A DNA stretch of 64,000 bases from CAYGDP01 sp964348665 (GTDB lineage: Bacteria; Verrucomicrobiota; Verrucomicrobiia; Palsa-1439; CAYGDP01). The position numbers and the translations under genes were made by a program. The notes beneath the pieces are model-generated. The model worked only from the letters and a program-made list of their open reading frames with translations, was not told where the DNA came from and made no database searches. Below, piece after piece: positions 41,281 through 50,455 of the stretch. Location of the stretch: assembly GCA_964348665.1 (NCBI GenBank), contig CAYGDP010000004.1, positions 62,001 through 126,000 of the forward strand, in the 5' to 3' direction. Positions within the stretch are counted from its first letter, which is position 1, and the number at the start of each line of letters is the position of its first letter.

Positions 41281-41706
41281 TCAGAAATTTACTACTGTAG
41301 ATTCAGCGGTTTGGACTGATTTTGATTTTGTCAGGGCGATGCGTTCGCATTCCAATTTTGGATAGTGCCCAAAGTTGACCAGAAGCCCAAGCTTGAGTTG
41401 CGTGGCGTGAAGGTAATTCAGAAGTTGCGCGCGATGTTCGTCCGCTAACGCGGAGACTGCCTTGAGTTCGACAATGATTTTGTCATAGCAAATCAGGTCG
41501 GGTTCATACGTCTGCGTGAGAATACGTCCGCGGTATTTGAGCCTGAGTTTTGGTTGCGCCACAAACGCGATTTGTTGATGTGCAAGTTCGATTTCCATGC
41601 ATTCTTGATAAACAGGCTCTAAAAAACCGCAGCCTTTATCTTTATAGACAGCGAAGCAAGCGCTCATAATCGCATAACTCTCGGATTTGTAAAGTATTGC
41701 TGTCAT
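41281..41706 (-). CDS. GxxExxY family protein
   Basis: The protein has 141 residues from ATG 41706, which overlaps the upstream epimerase stop as ATGA. The open frame beyond is rejected. The name-giving motif is GFLEPVYQE near residue 27. KAVSALADEHRAQLLNYLHA and LGLLVNFGH are further family blocks, together with DKIIVELKAV. The E/D-x-K pattern resembles PD-(D/E)xK nucleases, but no activity is proven for the family. Genes of this type are frequent and mobile-looking in Verrucomicrobia. Its presence within a sugar-nucleotide cluster has no clear meaning. Confidence 0.88.
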   Translation of the reverse strand: MTAILYKSESYAIMSACFAVYKDKGCGFLEPVYQECMEIELAHQQIAFVAQPKLRLKYRGRILTQTYEPDLICYDKIIVELKAVSALADEHRAQLLNYLHATQLKLGLLVNFGHYPKLECERIALTKSKSVQTAESTVVNF

Positions 41707-42692
41707 AACCTCTCCTTTCGCGCACTTTCGCGTTTTTCGCGGGCTGATAGATGTTCCCCCAAAAACCACTCCACAAACCGTTTGATACCTTCTTCGATCC
41801 GCACCTTCGGCCGCCAGCCGAGCAATCGCTTGGCCTTCGACACATCAGCGCTGGTAATTGGCACATCGCCAAGCTGATCGGGGAGATGTTTGATTCGCGC
41901 TTTTCGATCTACGGATTTTTCCAAGAGTTGAATCAGGTTGTTGAGTTGGACAGTGTGACTTCCGCCGAGGTTGATGATCTCATACCCTAACCTCCGCTGT
42001 GTGCAGGCAAAAATGCCGCGCACGATATCATCCACAAAGGTGTAATCGCGCCGGCTGGTGCCGTCTCCAAAGACTTCCAGCGGTCGTCCCGCCATGAGCG
42101 CGCAGGCAAATTTGTAAATGACAAGATCGGGTCGCTGCCGCGGTCCGTACACCGTGAAGAACCGCAAACACGCCACGTCCAGTCCGTAAAGATGATGGTA
42201 ACTGTGGCATAAAGCTTCCCCCGCCAATTTTGTCGCTGCGTACGGCGAGATCGGGAGTGCGGGTTCGTCTTCGCGGAACGGGATCTTCTGGCGACTGCCG
42301 TAAACCGATGAGGACGAGCCGAAAATAAATTTAGGGATGCCATGTTTACGCGCCGCTTCGAGCAACTGCAGCGTGCCGCCGATGTTCACATCTGAGTAGA
42401 GCAGGGGATCGCGCAACGACGGCCGCACGCCTGCGCGCGCGGCAAGATGGATGATTTGGTCGAACGCCCCGTGTCGCATGGCGCGCGAAATCGCTTTGGC
42501 ATCGCGAACGTCGCCGCGCACCAGCGTGAATCCTTTGCGTCCGCGAAACGCAGCGACGTTTCGCCGTTTGAATGCCGGGTTGTAGGCGTCGTTGAAACTG
42601 TCTAGTATGGTGACTCGATGACCGTCGGACAACAATCGCTCGACTAGGTGCGACCCAATAAATCCCGCGCCGCCAGTAACCAAGAAGTTCAT
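41703..42692 (-). CDS. NAD-dependent UDP-sugar epimerase (GalE/UDP-glucuronate epimerase-like)
   Basis: The extended SDR enzyme has 329 residues from ATG 42692 (MNFLVTGGAGFIGSHLVERL). The NAD motif GGAGFIGSHL, the catalytic SSSVYGSRQKIPF with Tyr-x-x-x-Lys in SPYAATKLAGE, and FFTVYGPRQRPDLVIYKFA match UDP-glucuronate 4-epimerase relatives. SRRDYTFVDDIVRGI is also typical. The last 15 residues (AREKRESARKERL) are produced by 10-bp repeats at 41715-41741, an obvious repeat-derived tail. Part of a nucleotide-sugar group with the epimerase at 39069. Confidence 0.9.
   Translation of the reverse strand: MNFLVTGGAGFIGSHLVERLLSDGHRVTILDSFNDAYNPAFKRRNVAAFRGRKGFTLVRGDVRDAKAISRAMRHGAFDQIIHLAARAGVRPSLRDPLLYSDVNIGGTLQLLEAARKHGIPKFIFGSSSSVYGSRQKIPFREDEPALPISPYAATKLAGEALCHSYHHLYGLDVACLRFFTVYGPRQRPDLVIYKFACALMAGRPLEVFGDGTSRRDYTFVDDIVRGIFACTQRRLGYEIINLGGSHTVQLNNLIQLLEKSVDRKARIKHLPDQLGDVPITSADVSKAKRLLGWRPKVRIEEGIKRFVEWFLGEHLSAREKRESARKERL
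41715..41741. repeat. Ten-base repeats forming the C-terminus of the epimerase
   Basis: CTTTCGCGCA (41715-41724), CTTTCGCGTT (41725-41734) and a partial TTTCGCG copy (41735-41741) stand in tandem. Read on the minus strand they encode a charged Arg/Glu/Lys tail. Similar CGCGAAA words occur in the spacer near 41234-41262. Confidence 0.75.
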
Positions 42693-42776
42693 TGACGACA
42701 GGCTAGCAGAATGAAGTAATGCTGGCAAGCCAACCCCGTAACACGCTGAAAATCAGCCAGTTGCGCCGCAATTCTT

Positions 42777-42805
42777 TTGACAAACTTGGGGGCGTGTGCT
42801 AGTTT
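42777..42805 (+). promoter_or_regulatory. Candidate sigma-70 promoter for smc
   Basis: A perfect TTGACA (42777-42782) is followed after 17 bases by TAGTTT (42800-42805), three of six matches to the -10 consensus. It lies 24 bases before the smc start, in the divergent spacer with the epimerase gene. Confidence 0.55.
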
Positions 42806-42829
42806 GCGCGCAATTTATTACGCGATGCC

Positions 42830-45800
42830 ATGTATCTAAAGAGCCTGCAACTCATCGGGTTTAAGAGCTTTGTAGATAAGACGACTCTCGAATTCGGCCG
42901 CGGCATCAGCTCGATTGTCGGGCCAAACGGCTGCGGCAAATCCAACGTCAGCGATGCGATCCGTTGGGTGCTTGGCGAGCAGTCCGCCAAATCCATCCGG
43001 GGCAGCGAGATGACCGATGTCATTTTCAGCGGCACCGACAATCGCAAGCCGCTCGGGATGGCCGAGGTTTCCATCACGGTTGGCGACGCGGAGAAGGAGC
43101 TTGGCCTCGAATACAACGAGGTAACCATCACCCGCCGCGTGTTCCGTGATGGGACGGGAGAATATTTGCTCAACCGAACTTCCTGCCGCCTGAAAGATAT
43201 TCACCAGCTTTTCATGGACACGGGAATCGGGCGCGCGAGTTATTGGTTGATGGAGCAGGGGAAAATGGATCGAATCCTCGCCTCGCGCCCGGAAGACCGG
43301 CGCGTGATCTTCGAGGAGGCGGCGGGCATCACCAAATATAAAGCGCAAAAGCACGAGGCGCTCAACAAACTCGAACTGACCAATCGTAATCTCGAGCAGC
43401 TCGAACCGTTGCTCAAGGAGATCAAGCGTCAGATTATTTCGCTTCAACGGCAGGCGGGCAAGGCGCGTCGCTACAAAGAGCTTTGCGCGGAACTCAAGAC
43501 AGCAGAAACGAAGGTTGCCCGGCACCGATACGATGAATTTCACATTGACCTGACCAATCTGCAGTCGCAAATTGACGCGCTCTCGCAGCAATTTCAAGAA
43601 GCCGCTCGTGCGATTGAAGCGGAGGAAGCCAACGTTGTCCAAAGTCGCGCCGGCGAGGTCGCGATCGAGCGCCAGGTCAGCGAACTGGAGCGCAAACAAC
43701 TCGAAATTGCCGGGGAAATCAAGCGCAGCGAAGACCATATCCGGTTCAACCAGAATCGCATTGCCGAGCTGGCCGCCGACCGCGAATCGAAGACGAAAGA
43801 ATTGAGCACCGCCGATGAGAGAATCCGGTCGCAGGAGCAGTTTGTATCCAGTGCGAAAGACCAGGCGAATTGCGCGGATGCGGAGCTGATCGCCGCCGAG
43901 AAACGTTTTCAGGACGCGCAAGCGTCGGCAAAACAGGCGGACGCCGCGTTGCACGAAGCCGACCGAAAATTGACCGAGATCAAGAATTTGGCGTTCAACA
44001 CCGAGCAGCGATTGAGCCAGTTGCGCAACGAACGGGCGAAGATTGAGCAACAGCGGATTGCGGATGCCCGTCGGGCGGAACGAATGGCGGCGGAAGAGTC
44101 CACCTTGCGGGATCGCTTGGAAAAAATCCGGGCGCGCGCGCAGAGTTTTCAAAATGTGCTTGGGCCATTTCAGACGACAGCAACGCAGGCAAGATCGGAT
44201 TTTGAGCAGGCGGAACGGGAGATCGTGGCGGCGATTGATGCGGCGCGCGCGCCTGAATCCGACCGGAGCATGGCGCTCGACGCCGTGGTGGCTGCCCTTC
44301 AAAAGCTGAAGGCGGCCATTCAAGCAATGTTCAGCGCGGAGATTGGTTGGGCACAGAAACGCGGCGAGGATGAATCCCTGGCGCACGAACTAAAAGAAAC
44401 GATGGCGCGCATTGAAGCGGTGCAATGGGAATTGAAGCAAATGGCGGCGCCAGTTGACGACGCGCAACGGATTGCGGAAATCGAAAAACTTTTGGCGGAC
44501 TTGACCGCGAGCGAAGCGCAGGTGAGAGAACAATTGAGAAATGGTCAGACCGAACGGGATGCGTTGGCGACTCATCGCAGCATCGCTCATGAAACCGCGG
44601 GACAGGAAAAGCTCGCCTGGCAGAGCGCTCAACATGCCGCCAGTGCAACACGGGAACGTCACGACGCGGCGGCGGCCCGGTTATCGGAGTTGCGCGAGCA
44701 AATTGCCCGGTGGCAATCGGAGGTCGGGCGTTACGAAGAACGGGTGGCGATCATCGAAAAGGAGATTGTGACGGCTCGACAGGCAATCGAGCAATGGCAG
44801 GCAAAAACGCAAGGGTTGGAGCAGGATTTGACAGCGAAAAAAACCGAGCGGGATACTGCCATCGCCGCGACCACCGCTCTCGAAAAGGAATTGCGCGATA
44901 AACGGTCCGCGCTGGATACCCAGCGTCAGTCGCGCGTGAACCTGGAAGTGAAACTGGCCGAGCGCAACAAGGATTTGGAGAGGCTTACCCAGGAAATCTC
45001 ACATCGATATCAAGTGGACATCGCGTCCGTGACAGTTGACGAGGCGGATGCGGGAATCGATTGGACTGCGTTGCAAGATAAAGTGAGTGAATTGCAGGTG
45101 CGCATTGAGGAAATGGGCGTGGTGAATACCGAGGCGATCCAGGAGTACGACGAGTTGGAGAAGCGGCACACGGAAATCACCACGCAACAAGAAGATTTGG
45201 TCAATGCGCGTGACAATCTAAAAGAGGCGATTGCGAAGATTAACGCAACGGCGAAACAGCTTTTTGAGGAGACGTTCGACAAAATTGCCAAGAACTTCCA
45301 AGAAATGTTCACCGAACTGTTCGGCGGCGGTCGGGCAAACCTGACTTTGATCGAAGTGGGCGAGGGGAGCGAAGACGTGCTGGATCGTGGCGTGGAAATC
45401 ATGGCGCGACCACCGGGGAAACAGTTGCAGACCATCGGACTGTTGTCCGGCGGCGAGAAAGCGCTGACCGCCATCGCCCTGATTTTCGCCATCTATATGG
45501 TCAAGCCGGCGCCGTTTTGCGTGTTCGATGAATTGGACGCTCCACTCGACGAATCCAACGTCGGCCGGTTTTGTAAAGTCGTGCAGCGGTTTCTCAATCA
45601 ATCTCAATTCGTTGTGATCACTCACAACAAACGCACGATGTCCATGGCGGACGTTCTGTACGGTGTTACCATGCAGGAAGCGGGCGTGAGCAAGATCGTT
45701 TCGGTCAATTTCCAAAAAGAAAATCATGCTGCCGCTCCATCGCCCGTGCAAGGGGTCGCTGCCGACTCGAAGCGGGACGATGAGGTTCTGCCGCAGGAGC

Positions 45801-45910
45801 AGGCTTCTGCCGAGCCGAAATCGGACGACACCAAGGCTGATGTCGTAAAACCGGAAGAACCAAAAGCGGAAACGGTGGCGGCTGCGCCCACGGAATCCTC
45901 CGCATCATGA
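42830..45910 (+). CDS. smc: Chromosome segregation SMC-like protein without a recognisable hinge
   Basis: This ATPase compacts and segregates chromosomes. The N-terminal head has Walker A GPNGCGKS at 31-38 and the following DAIRWVLGEQSAKSIRG. The C-terminal head has LSGGEK at 872-877 and Walker B CVFDELDAPLD at 897-907, all intact. Between them lie two long coiled-coil arms (about 170-435 and 505-830). Where a hinge of about 150 residues with conserved glycines should stand there is only a helical stretch of about 70 residues (FQNVLGPFQTTATQARSDFE onwards). Total length 1026, shorter than about 1180. The last 60 residues are Pro/Glu/Lys-rich and disordered. Its stop overlaps the next gene as ATGA. 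Confidence 0.93.
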   Translation: MYLKSLQLIGFKSFVDKTTLEFGRGISSIVGPNGCGKSNVSDAIRWVLGEQSAKSIRGSEMTDVIFSGTDNRKPLGMAEVSITVGDAEKELGLEYNEVTITRRVFRDGTGEYLLNRTSCRLKDIHQLFMDTGIGRASYWLMEQGKMDRILASRPEDRRVIFEEAAGITKYKAQKHEALNKLELTNRNLEQLEPLLKEIKRQIISLQRQAGKARRYKELCAELKTAETKVARHRYDEFHIDLTNLQSQIDALSQQFQEAARAIEAEEANVVQSRAGEVAIERQVSELERKQLEIAGEIKRSEDHIRFNQNRIAELAADRESKTKELSTADERIRSQEQFVSSAKDQANCADAELIAAEKRFQDAQASAKQADAALHEADRKLTEIKNLAFNTEQRLSQLRNERAKIEQQRIADARRAERMAAEESTLRDRLEKIRARAQSFQNVLGPFQTTATQARSDFEQAEREIVAAIDAARAPESDRSMALDAVVAALQKLKAAIQAMFSAEIGWAQKRGEDESLAHELKETMARIEAVQWELKQMAAPVDDAQRIAEIEKLLADLTASEAQVREQLRNGQTERDALATHRSIAHETAGQEKLAWQSAQHAASATRERHDAAAARLSELREQIARWQSEVGRYEERVAIIEKEIVTARQAIEQWQAKTQGLEQDLTAKKTERDTAIAATTALEKELRDKRSALDTQRQSRVNLEVKLAERNKDLERLTQEISHRYQVDIASVTVDEADAGIDWTALQDKVSELQVRIEEMGVVNTEAIQEYDELEKRHTEITTQQEDLVNARDNLKEAIAKINATAKQLFEETFDKIAKNFQEMFTELFGGGRANLTLIEVGEGSEDVLDRGVEIMARPPGKQLQTIGLLSGGEKALTAIALIFAIYMVKPAPFCVFDELDAPLDESNVGRFCKVVQRFLNQSQFVVITHNKRTMSMADVLYGVTMQEAGVSKIVSVNFQKENHAAAPSPVQGVAADSKRDDEVLPQEQASAEPKSDDTKADVVKPEEPKAETVAAAPTESSAS

Positions 45911-46707
45911 CGGCGACAACTTCGGCGCTGCTCCAGACGGCGGTGCAAGCGGCGCGGCGCGCGGGGAAACTACAGCGCGAAGGTCTCTACCGCAGGAAAC
46001 GAATCAACGAAATCGCCGCGCACGACATCAAGCTGGAGATGGATGTGGTTTCGCAGCGTGTCATTACGGAAACGCTGATGCGAAAATTTCCCAATGCTGC
46101 CCTCTTGGGAGAAGAAGGGGCTGTGGAAAATCCAGGCGCGGATTTTCGCTGGGTCGTTGACCCTCTCGATGGCACTGCGAATTATTTCAATACGCTGCCG
46201 ATTTTTGCCGTCTCCATCGCTTGGCAACGCCGAATTGGCAAGAATTGGCGCACTGACATAGGCGTGGTGTACGACCCGATGCAGGACGAACTCTTTACCG
46301 CCACGCGAGGGGGGCCGGCGCTGCTCAATGGCCGTCGCATCCGGGTCGCAAATCGCTGGGGCTTGCAGGACACGATGATGGTCATTGGCATTTTCAAAGA
46401 CAAACACAACATCAATCGCGCGATGAAATTGATCCGGCATTTCGTTCATCACGTTCGTAAGCTGCGACACCTCGGCAGCGCGGCGATAGACGCCTGCTGG
46501 GTTGCGTGTGGGCGATTGGACGCCTATCTCGAGCCTGGAGTGAAAATATGGGATGTGGCCGCCGGTGCATTGATTATTGAACGCGCGGGCGGCATTGCCC
46601 CGCTCGAACCGACATCCGACCCGAACACCTGGAACATCTGGGCCAGCAGCCGCGCCATCCGCCCCGTGCTGGAGCGCGAGTTGCGAAAGGGAGGCGTTCG
46701 ACTATAG
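45907..46707 (+). CDS. Inositol monophosphatase family protein
   Basis: A magnesium-dependent phosphatase of 266 residues in the SuhB/HisN/CysQ family. The metal site is seen as LLGEEG, the signature WVVDPLDGTANYFNTLPIFA, and the C-terminal KIWDVAAGALIIERAGG. The substrate could be inositol phosphate, histidinol phosphate or PAP; no neighbouring pathway gene decides. Its ATG overlaps the smc stop as ATGA. The 110 bases between this gene and atpB contain a small hairpin (CTCGC-AGA-GCGAG at 46737-46749) and no gene. Confidence 0.9.
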   Translation: MTATTSALLQTAVQAARRAGKLQREGLYRRKRINEIAAHDIKLEMDVVSQRVITETLMRKFPNAALLGEEGAVENPGADFRWVVDPLDGTANYFNTLPIFAVSIAWQRRIGKNWRTDIGVVYDPMQDELFTATRGGPALLNGRRIRVANRWGLQDTMMVIGIFKDKHNINRAMKLIRHFVHHVRKLRHLGSAAIDACWVACGRLDAYLEPGVKIWDVAAGALIIERAGGIAPLEPTSDPNTWNIWASSRAIRPVLERELRKGGVRL

Positions 46708-46817
46708 CAATCTGTTAACTACCCCGACTCTGTTGTCTCGCAGAGCGAGGCTATCTCGGCAGTTCATAGAGGATTTTTCTTGAAAGTTTGGGAAAAATTT
46801 CACAAAGTCCACTCCCG

Positions 46818-47624
46818 ATGCTTCAAGCGTTCCATCCAATCGTTGCCTCCGGTGGCGGACATGAGATTCCGGCAAAAATCGCGCCCGCCATTGAAGGCTG
46901 GCATATCGGCCCGTTGCCGATTACCAACGCGATGTTTGTGGCGTGGATCGTAACCGCGTTGATTGTGCTGGGTGCCTGGATGGCGACGCGCCGGATGGCT
47001 TTGGTGCCGGCTGGCTGGCAAAACACGGTCGAGTTTATTGTGGAATCGCTTTACGACATGCTTGAGGGGATTCTGGGGCATCATTTGATTAAGCGCACAT
47101 TTTGGTTTTTCGCGAGCATTTTCATTTTTATCCTGGTCTCCAACTGGCTGGGATTGTTTCCAATTTTCGGCACGTTGCGAATTCCGGGGCATGAGGAGCC
47201 GTTGTTTCGCGCGGCGACCTCGGATATGAACATGCCGTTCGCGATGGCGTCGGTTTATTTTGTGTTGTGGATGTACTGGTCGCTGACGGAAATCGGGCCG
47301 ATAGGAATGATTAAGCATGTTTTTGGAGTAAAAGGCGGTTTGCAGGGAGCGATGAAATGGGTGTTGTTGCCAGTTTTCATCGGGGTAGGGTTGATTGAGT
47401 TGATTTCAATTCTGTTCCGGCAAGTCTCGTTGCCGGTGCGGTTGTTTGCCAACACGTACGCGGGCGAGTTGTTGTTGGAGCAGATGGGTTCAATCATGGC
47501 ATTTCTGTTGCCGTTGCCGTTTTATGGGTTGGAAATCCTCGTTGGATTTGTCCAAGCGCTGGTTTTCATGCTGTTGACAAGTGTGTTTACAGCAATGATG
47601 TGCCAGCATGAAGAAGAACACTAA
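46818..47624 (+). CDS. atpB: ATP synthase F0 subunit a
   Basis: This subunit forms the proton half-channels beside the c-ring. The 268 residues contain several helices; the functionally key helix is VSLPVRLFANTYAGELLLEQ, with the essential arginine in PVRLFAN. ATG 46818 is chosen; TTG 46788 is an unlikely alternative. It is the first gene of a complete operon in the order atpB-E-F-H-A-G-D-C. No atpI is seen upstream. Confidence 0.96.
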   Translation: MLQAFHPIVASGGGHEIPAKIAPAIEGWHIGPLPITNAMFVAWIVTALIVLGAWMATRRMALVPAGWQNTVEFIVESLYDMLEGILGHHLIKRTFWFFASIFIFILVSNWLGLFPIFGTLRIPGHEEPLFRAATSDMNMPFAMASVYFVLWMYWSLTEIGPIGMIKHVFGVKGGLQGAMKWVLLPVFIGVGLIELISILFRQVSLPVRLFANTYAGELLLEQMGSIMAFLLPLPFYGLEILVGFVQALVFMLLTSVFTAMMCQHEEEH

Positions 47625-47638
47625 AAAGGAGAAACACA

Positions 47639-47881
47639 ATGCTCGTAGAAATGACACAGTTCACACCGATTATCGCGGAAGCAGCGACAGCGGTGTTCAA
47701 TGCAAAGTTCGCAGTGGCGTTTGCCGGCGCGGGCGCAGCAATTGGCGTGGGACTAACCGGACTGGGCGCCAGCATGGCTGTCGGGCGCAACCCGGGTGCG
47801 TTCGGCAAAATCCTGACCATCGGCATCATTGGCATGGCGTTGGCCGAGGCCATCGCGTTTTACGCGTTGTTCTTGGGCTAA
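47639..47881 (+). CDS. atpE: ATP synthase F0 subunit c
   Basis: The rotor-ring subunit has 80 residues and two helices joined by the polar loop VGRNPGAFGKI. The ion-binding glutamate lies in MALAEAIAFYALFLG. It is not followed by Ser or Thr as in sodium-binding rings, and the helix-one glutamine ligand is not evident, which favours protons. AAGGAG stands ten bases before the ATG. Confidence 0.96.
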   Translation: MLVEMTQFTPIIAEAATAVFNAKFAVAFAGAGAAIGVGLTGLGASMAVGRNPGAFGKILTIGIIGMALAEAIAFYALFLG

Positions 47882-47946
47882 TGTGCCGATGATCCGCCAA
47901 GGCGCGACCGCAAGGCCGCGCTGAATCCGAAACGAAGGAGACGATC

Positions 47947-48456
47947 ATGGAACAAATTGCCCAATTCTTTCGCGACTTCGGCATTACGACGGCGTCGTTT
48001 GCCGCCACGACGTTGAATTTTATCATCGTCCTGGTGGTGTTGCGCCTCTTCGCCTACAAGCCGATCCTCGCGATGTTGGAGGAGCGGAAAAAGCGAATTG
48101 CCGAGGCCATGGAAAACGCCGAGAAGGTGAAACAGGAACTCGCCGCCGCCCAGGAACAGCGGACAAAAGTCGTGGCCGATGCCAATACGCAGGTGCAGAA
48201 ACTCTTCGAAGAGGCGCGTCTGGCGGCTGACCAGATTCGTGACCGCACGGTGGCCGAGGCACGTCGGCAGGCGGAAGCGGAGCTGCGCCGCGCGCAACAG
48301 CAGATTGCCGTTGAGCGAGAGCGGATGCTGACGGAAGCGCGAAGCCAGATTACGGCATTGGTGATCAACACCACGGCGAAAGTGTCTGGAAAGGTATTGA
48401 CTGCCGATGACCAGCGACGTCTTTCGGAGGAAACCAGCCGGGAGATCGCCGCCTGA
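47947..48456 (+). CDS. atpF: ATP synthase F0 subunit b
   Basis: The peripheral stalk subunit has 169 residues. One membrane helix near the N-terminus (AATTLNFIIVLVVLRLFAYK) is followed by PILAMLEERKKRIAEAMENA and a long, Glu/Gln/Arg-rich coiled coil, as in all b subunits. Its TGA shares one base with the atpH ATG. Only one b-type gene is present, so the stalk is probably a homodimer. Confidence 0.95.
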   Translation: MEQIAQFFRDFGITTASFAATTLNFIIVLVVLRLFAYKPILAMLEERKKRIAEAMENAEKVKQELAAAQEQRTKVVADANTQVQKLFEEARLAADQIRDRTVAEARRQAEAELRRAQQQIAVERERMLTEARSQITALVINTTAKVSGKVLTADDQRRLSEETSREIAA

Positions 48457-48848
48457 TGAAAATCTCGAAAGACGCCAAACGAATCGCCCGCCGCCTGTTT
48501 CGCAGTTGTTTCAAGGACGAGATGTTTGATGAAACAATGGCGCGGGAGGTTGTGGATCGAGTCGCATCGGAGAAACCGCGTCATACTTTGGCCATTTTGA
48601 CGGTGTTTGCGCGGTTGGCTCGGCTGGAAACGGCGCGAAGCACGGCGTATGTGGAAAGCGCGGTGGAACTGGGCGTCGATAGCCGGGGTGACGTGGAGAG
48701 ACGGCTTCAAAGTCTATATCGGCGCCGGCTGGCGGTTGTGTATCGGGTAAACCCGGGATTGATCGGCGGGGCGCGCATTGCCGTCGGCAGCGATGTGTGG
48801 GATGGAAGCATCAAGAATCGTTTGGAAACTTTACGAACAGCAATATGA
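48456..48848 (+). CDS. atpH: ATP synthase F1 subunit delta, short form
   Basis: The subunit links the peripheral stalk to the top of F1. At 130 residues it is about 50 shorter than the usual 180. The C-terminal signature is intact (VNPGLIGGARIAVGSDVWDG then SIKNRLETLRTAI). The N-terminal six-helix bundle is the reduced part. Position and overlap with atpF confirm the identity. I recall short forms in related Verrucomicrobia, so it may be a lineage trait rather than damage. Confidence 0.9.
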   Translation: MKISKDAKRIARRLFRSCFKDEMFDETMAREVVDRVASEKPRHTLAILTVFARLARLETARSTAYVESAVELGVDSRGDVERRLQSLYRRRLAVVYRVNPGLIGGARIAVGSDVWDGSIKNRLETLRTAI

Positions 48849-48852
48849 ACAC

Positions 48853-48879
48853 GTTAAAGCGGTGTTAACGATTTTAACG
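48853..48879. repeat. Nine-base repeats between atpH and atpA
   Basis: GTTAAAGCG, GTGTTAACG and ATTTTAACG stand in exact nine-base phase. The first ten bases GTTAAAGCGG recur at 50456-50465 behind atpA. The array ends seven bases before the atpA ribosome site, so it sits in the leader of atpA. Confidence 0.75.
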
Positions 48880-48896
48880 AATTATTGGAGACTAGC

Positions 48897-50444
48897 ATGG
48901 CAACCTTAGCACAAGACATCGAAAGCAAACTGGCGACGCTCAAAACGGGCGTGGCAAAGAAAAATGTGGGCGTTGTCCGCGAAATCGGCGACGGCGTGGC
49001 AAAGGTCGAGGGCCTTAGCGAGTGTATGGCCAATGAGATGATCGCATTCCCCGGCGGTCTCTACGGCCTGGCACTCAACCTCGAAGAGACCGAGGTCGGT
49101 TGCATTTTGCTCGGCGATTTCCGCCACGTCAAAGAAGGCGACGAAGTTCAAACAACCGGCCGCCTGCTTTCTGTGCCCGTCGGCAAAGGATTGCTCGGCC
49201 GCGTCGTTACGCCGCTCGGCCAACCGCTCGATGGAAAAGGCCCCATCAAAAGCGACGTGACGTATCCCGTCGAAAAAATCGCCCCCGGCATCATCAAACG
49301 CAAATCCGTCAGTCAACCCGTCCAAACCGGCATTCTTGCCGTGGACGCGATGATCCCAATTGGGCGTGGCCAACGCGAGCTGATCATTGGCGACCGTTCG
49401 ACTGGCAAGACGACTATCTGCATTGATACGATTATCAACAACGCCCGGCTGAATCGTGACGCCGAGAAACGTGGCGACACCTCGTATCGTCCGCTCTACA
49501 GCATTTACGTGGCGATCGGCCAGAAACAATCCTCGGTTGCGCGCACCATCGCCGTTCTCGAAGAAAATCAAGCCATGGATTACACGATTATTGTGGCTTC
49601 CCCGGCGTCGGATAACGCCACCAACCAATATCTCGCGCCTTTCTGCGGCGCAGCGATAGGGGAGTGGTTTATGGATAATGGCATGGACGCGCTGATTTGC
49701 TTCGACGACCTCTCCAAACACGCCGTTGCCTATCGCCAAGTTTCTTTGGTGCTCAAGCGTCCTTCGGGCCGCGAGGCGTATCCGGGCGACGTTTTCTATT
49801 TGCACAGCCGCTTGCTGGAACGCTCCGCGCGCGTGAACGAGAAGAGCGGCGGCGGTTCGCTTACGGCCTTGCCGATTATTGAGACTCAAGCGGGCGACGT
49901 TTCCGCGTATATCCCCACCAACGTCATTTCCATCACGGACGGACAGATCTATCTGGAAACCGACTTGTTCTATCAAGGCATTCGTCCCGCGGTTTCGGTC
50001 GGTCTCTCCGTCAGCCGTGTCGGCAGCGCGGCGCAGGTGAAAGCCATGAAACAGGTGGCGGGTCGCATCAAGCTTGACCTAGCCCAATTCCGCGAGCTGG
50101 CGGCATTCGCGCAATTTGGCAGCGACCTCGACGCGAAGACGAAGGCACAGCTTGACCGTGGCCAGCGTATCGTCGAGATATTCAAGCAGGCGCAATACAA
50201 TCCCCAGCCCGTTGAAATACAGGTGGCCGTGCTTTGGGCCGCCATGAACGGCATGGTGGACGATATTTCCGCGGACAAAGTGAAAGATTTCCAGGCCAAG
50301 CTGTCGGATTTCTTTACTACTCGCAAGGCCTCGCTCTTGGAGACGATTCTCAAGGAAAAACAAATCACCGATGCGATTACCAACGAGCTGAAGTCTGCGA
50401 TCGGTGAATTCAAGGAAACGTACAAGCTTACGCTAAAGGCGTAA
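48897..50444 (+). CDS. atpA: ATP synthase F1 subunit alpha
   Basis: The non-catalytic nucleotide-binding subunit has 515 residues. The P-loop GDRSTGKT, the preceding DAMIPIGRGQRELIIG, and the Walker B region DALICFDDLSKHAVAYRQVS are seen. The ATP synthase alpha/beta signature region includes PAVSVGLSVSRVGSAAQVKA. ATG 48897 has GGAG six bases upstream; TTG 48885 is rejected. Confidence 0.97.
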   Translation: MATLAQDIESKLATLKTGVAKKNVGVVREIGDGVAKVEGLSECMANEMIAFPGGLYGLALNLEETEVGCILLGDFRHVKEGDEVQTTGRLLSVPVGKGLLGRVVTPLGQPLDGKGPIKSDVTYPVEKIAPGIIKRKSVSQPVQTGILAVDAMIPIGRGQRELIIGDRSTGKTTICIDTIINNARLNRDAEKRGDTSYRPLYSIYVAIGQKQSSVARTIAVLEENQAMDYTIIVASPASDNATNQYLAPFCGAAIGEWFMDNGMDALICFDDLSKHAVAYRQVSLVLKRPSGREAYPGDVFYLHSRLLERSARVNEKSGGGSLTALPIIETQAGDVSAYIPTNVISITDGQIYLETDLFYQGIRPAVSVGLSVSRVGSAAQVKAMKQVAGRIKLDLAQFRELAAFAQFGSDLDAKTKAQLDRGQRIVEIFKQAQYNPQPVEIQVAVLWAAMNGMVDDISADKVKDFQAKLSDFFTTRKASLLETILKEKQITDAITNELKSAIGEFKETYKLTLKA

Positions 50445-50455
50445 GCCGATAAAAT

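Noticed and set aside
42836..44386. 516-codon minus-strand frame within smc
   Set aside because: Shadow of the SMC coiled-coil coding sequence, whose heads and arms are unmistakable; codon-bias effect in GC-rich DNA.
48906..49976. 356-codon minus-strand frame within atpA
   Set aside because: Antisense of a highly conserved gene; no ribosome site and no recognisable domain.
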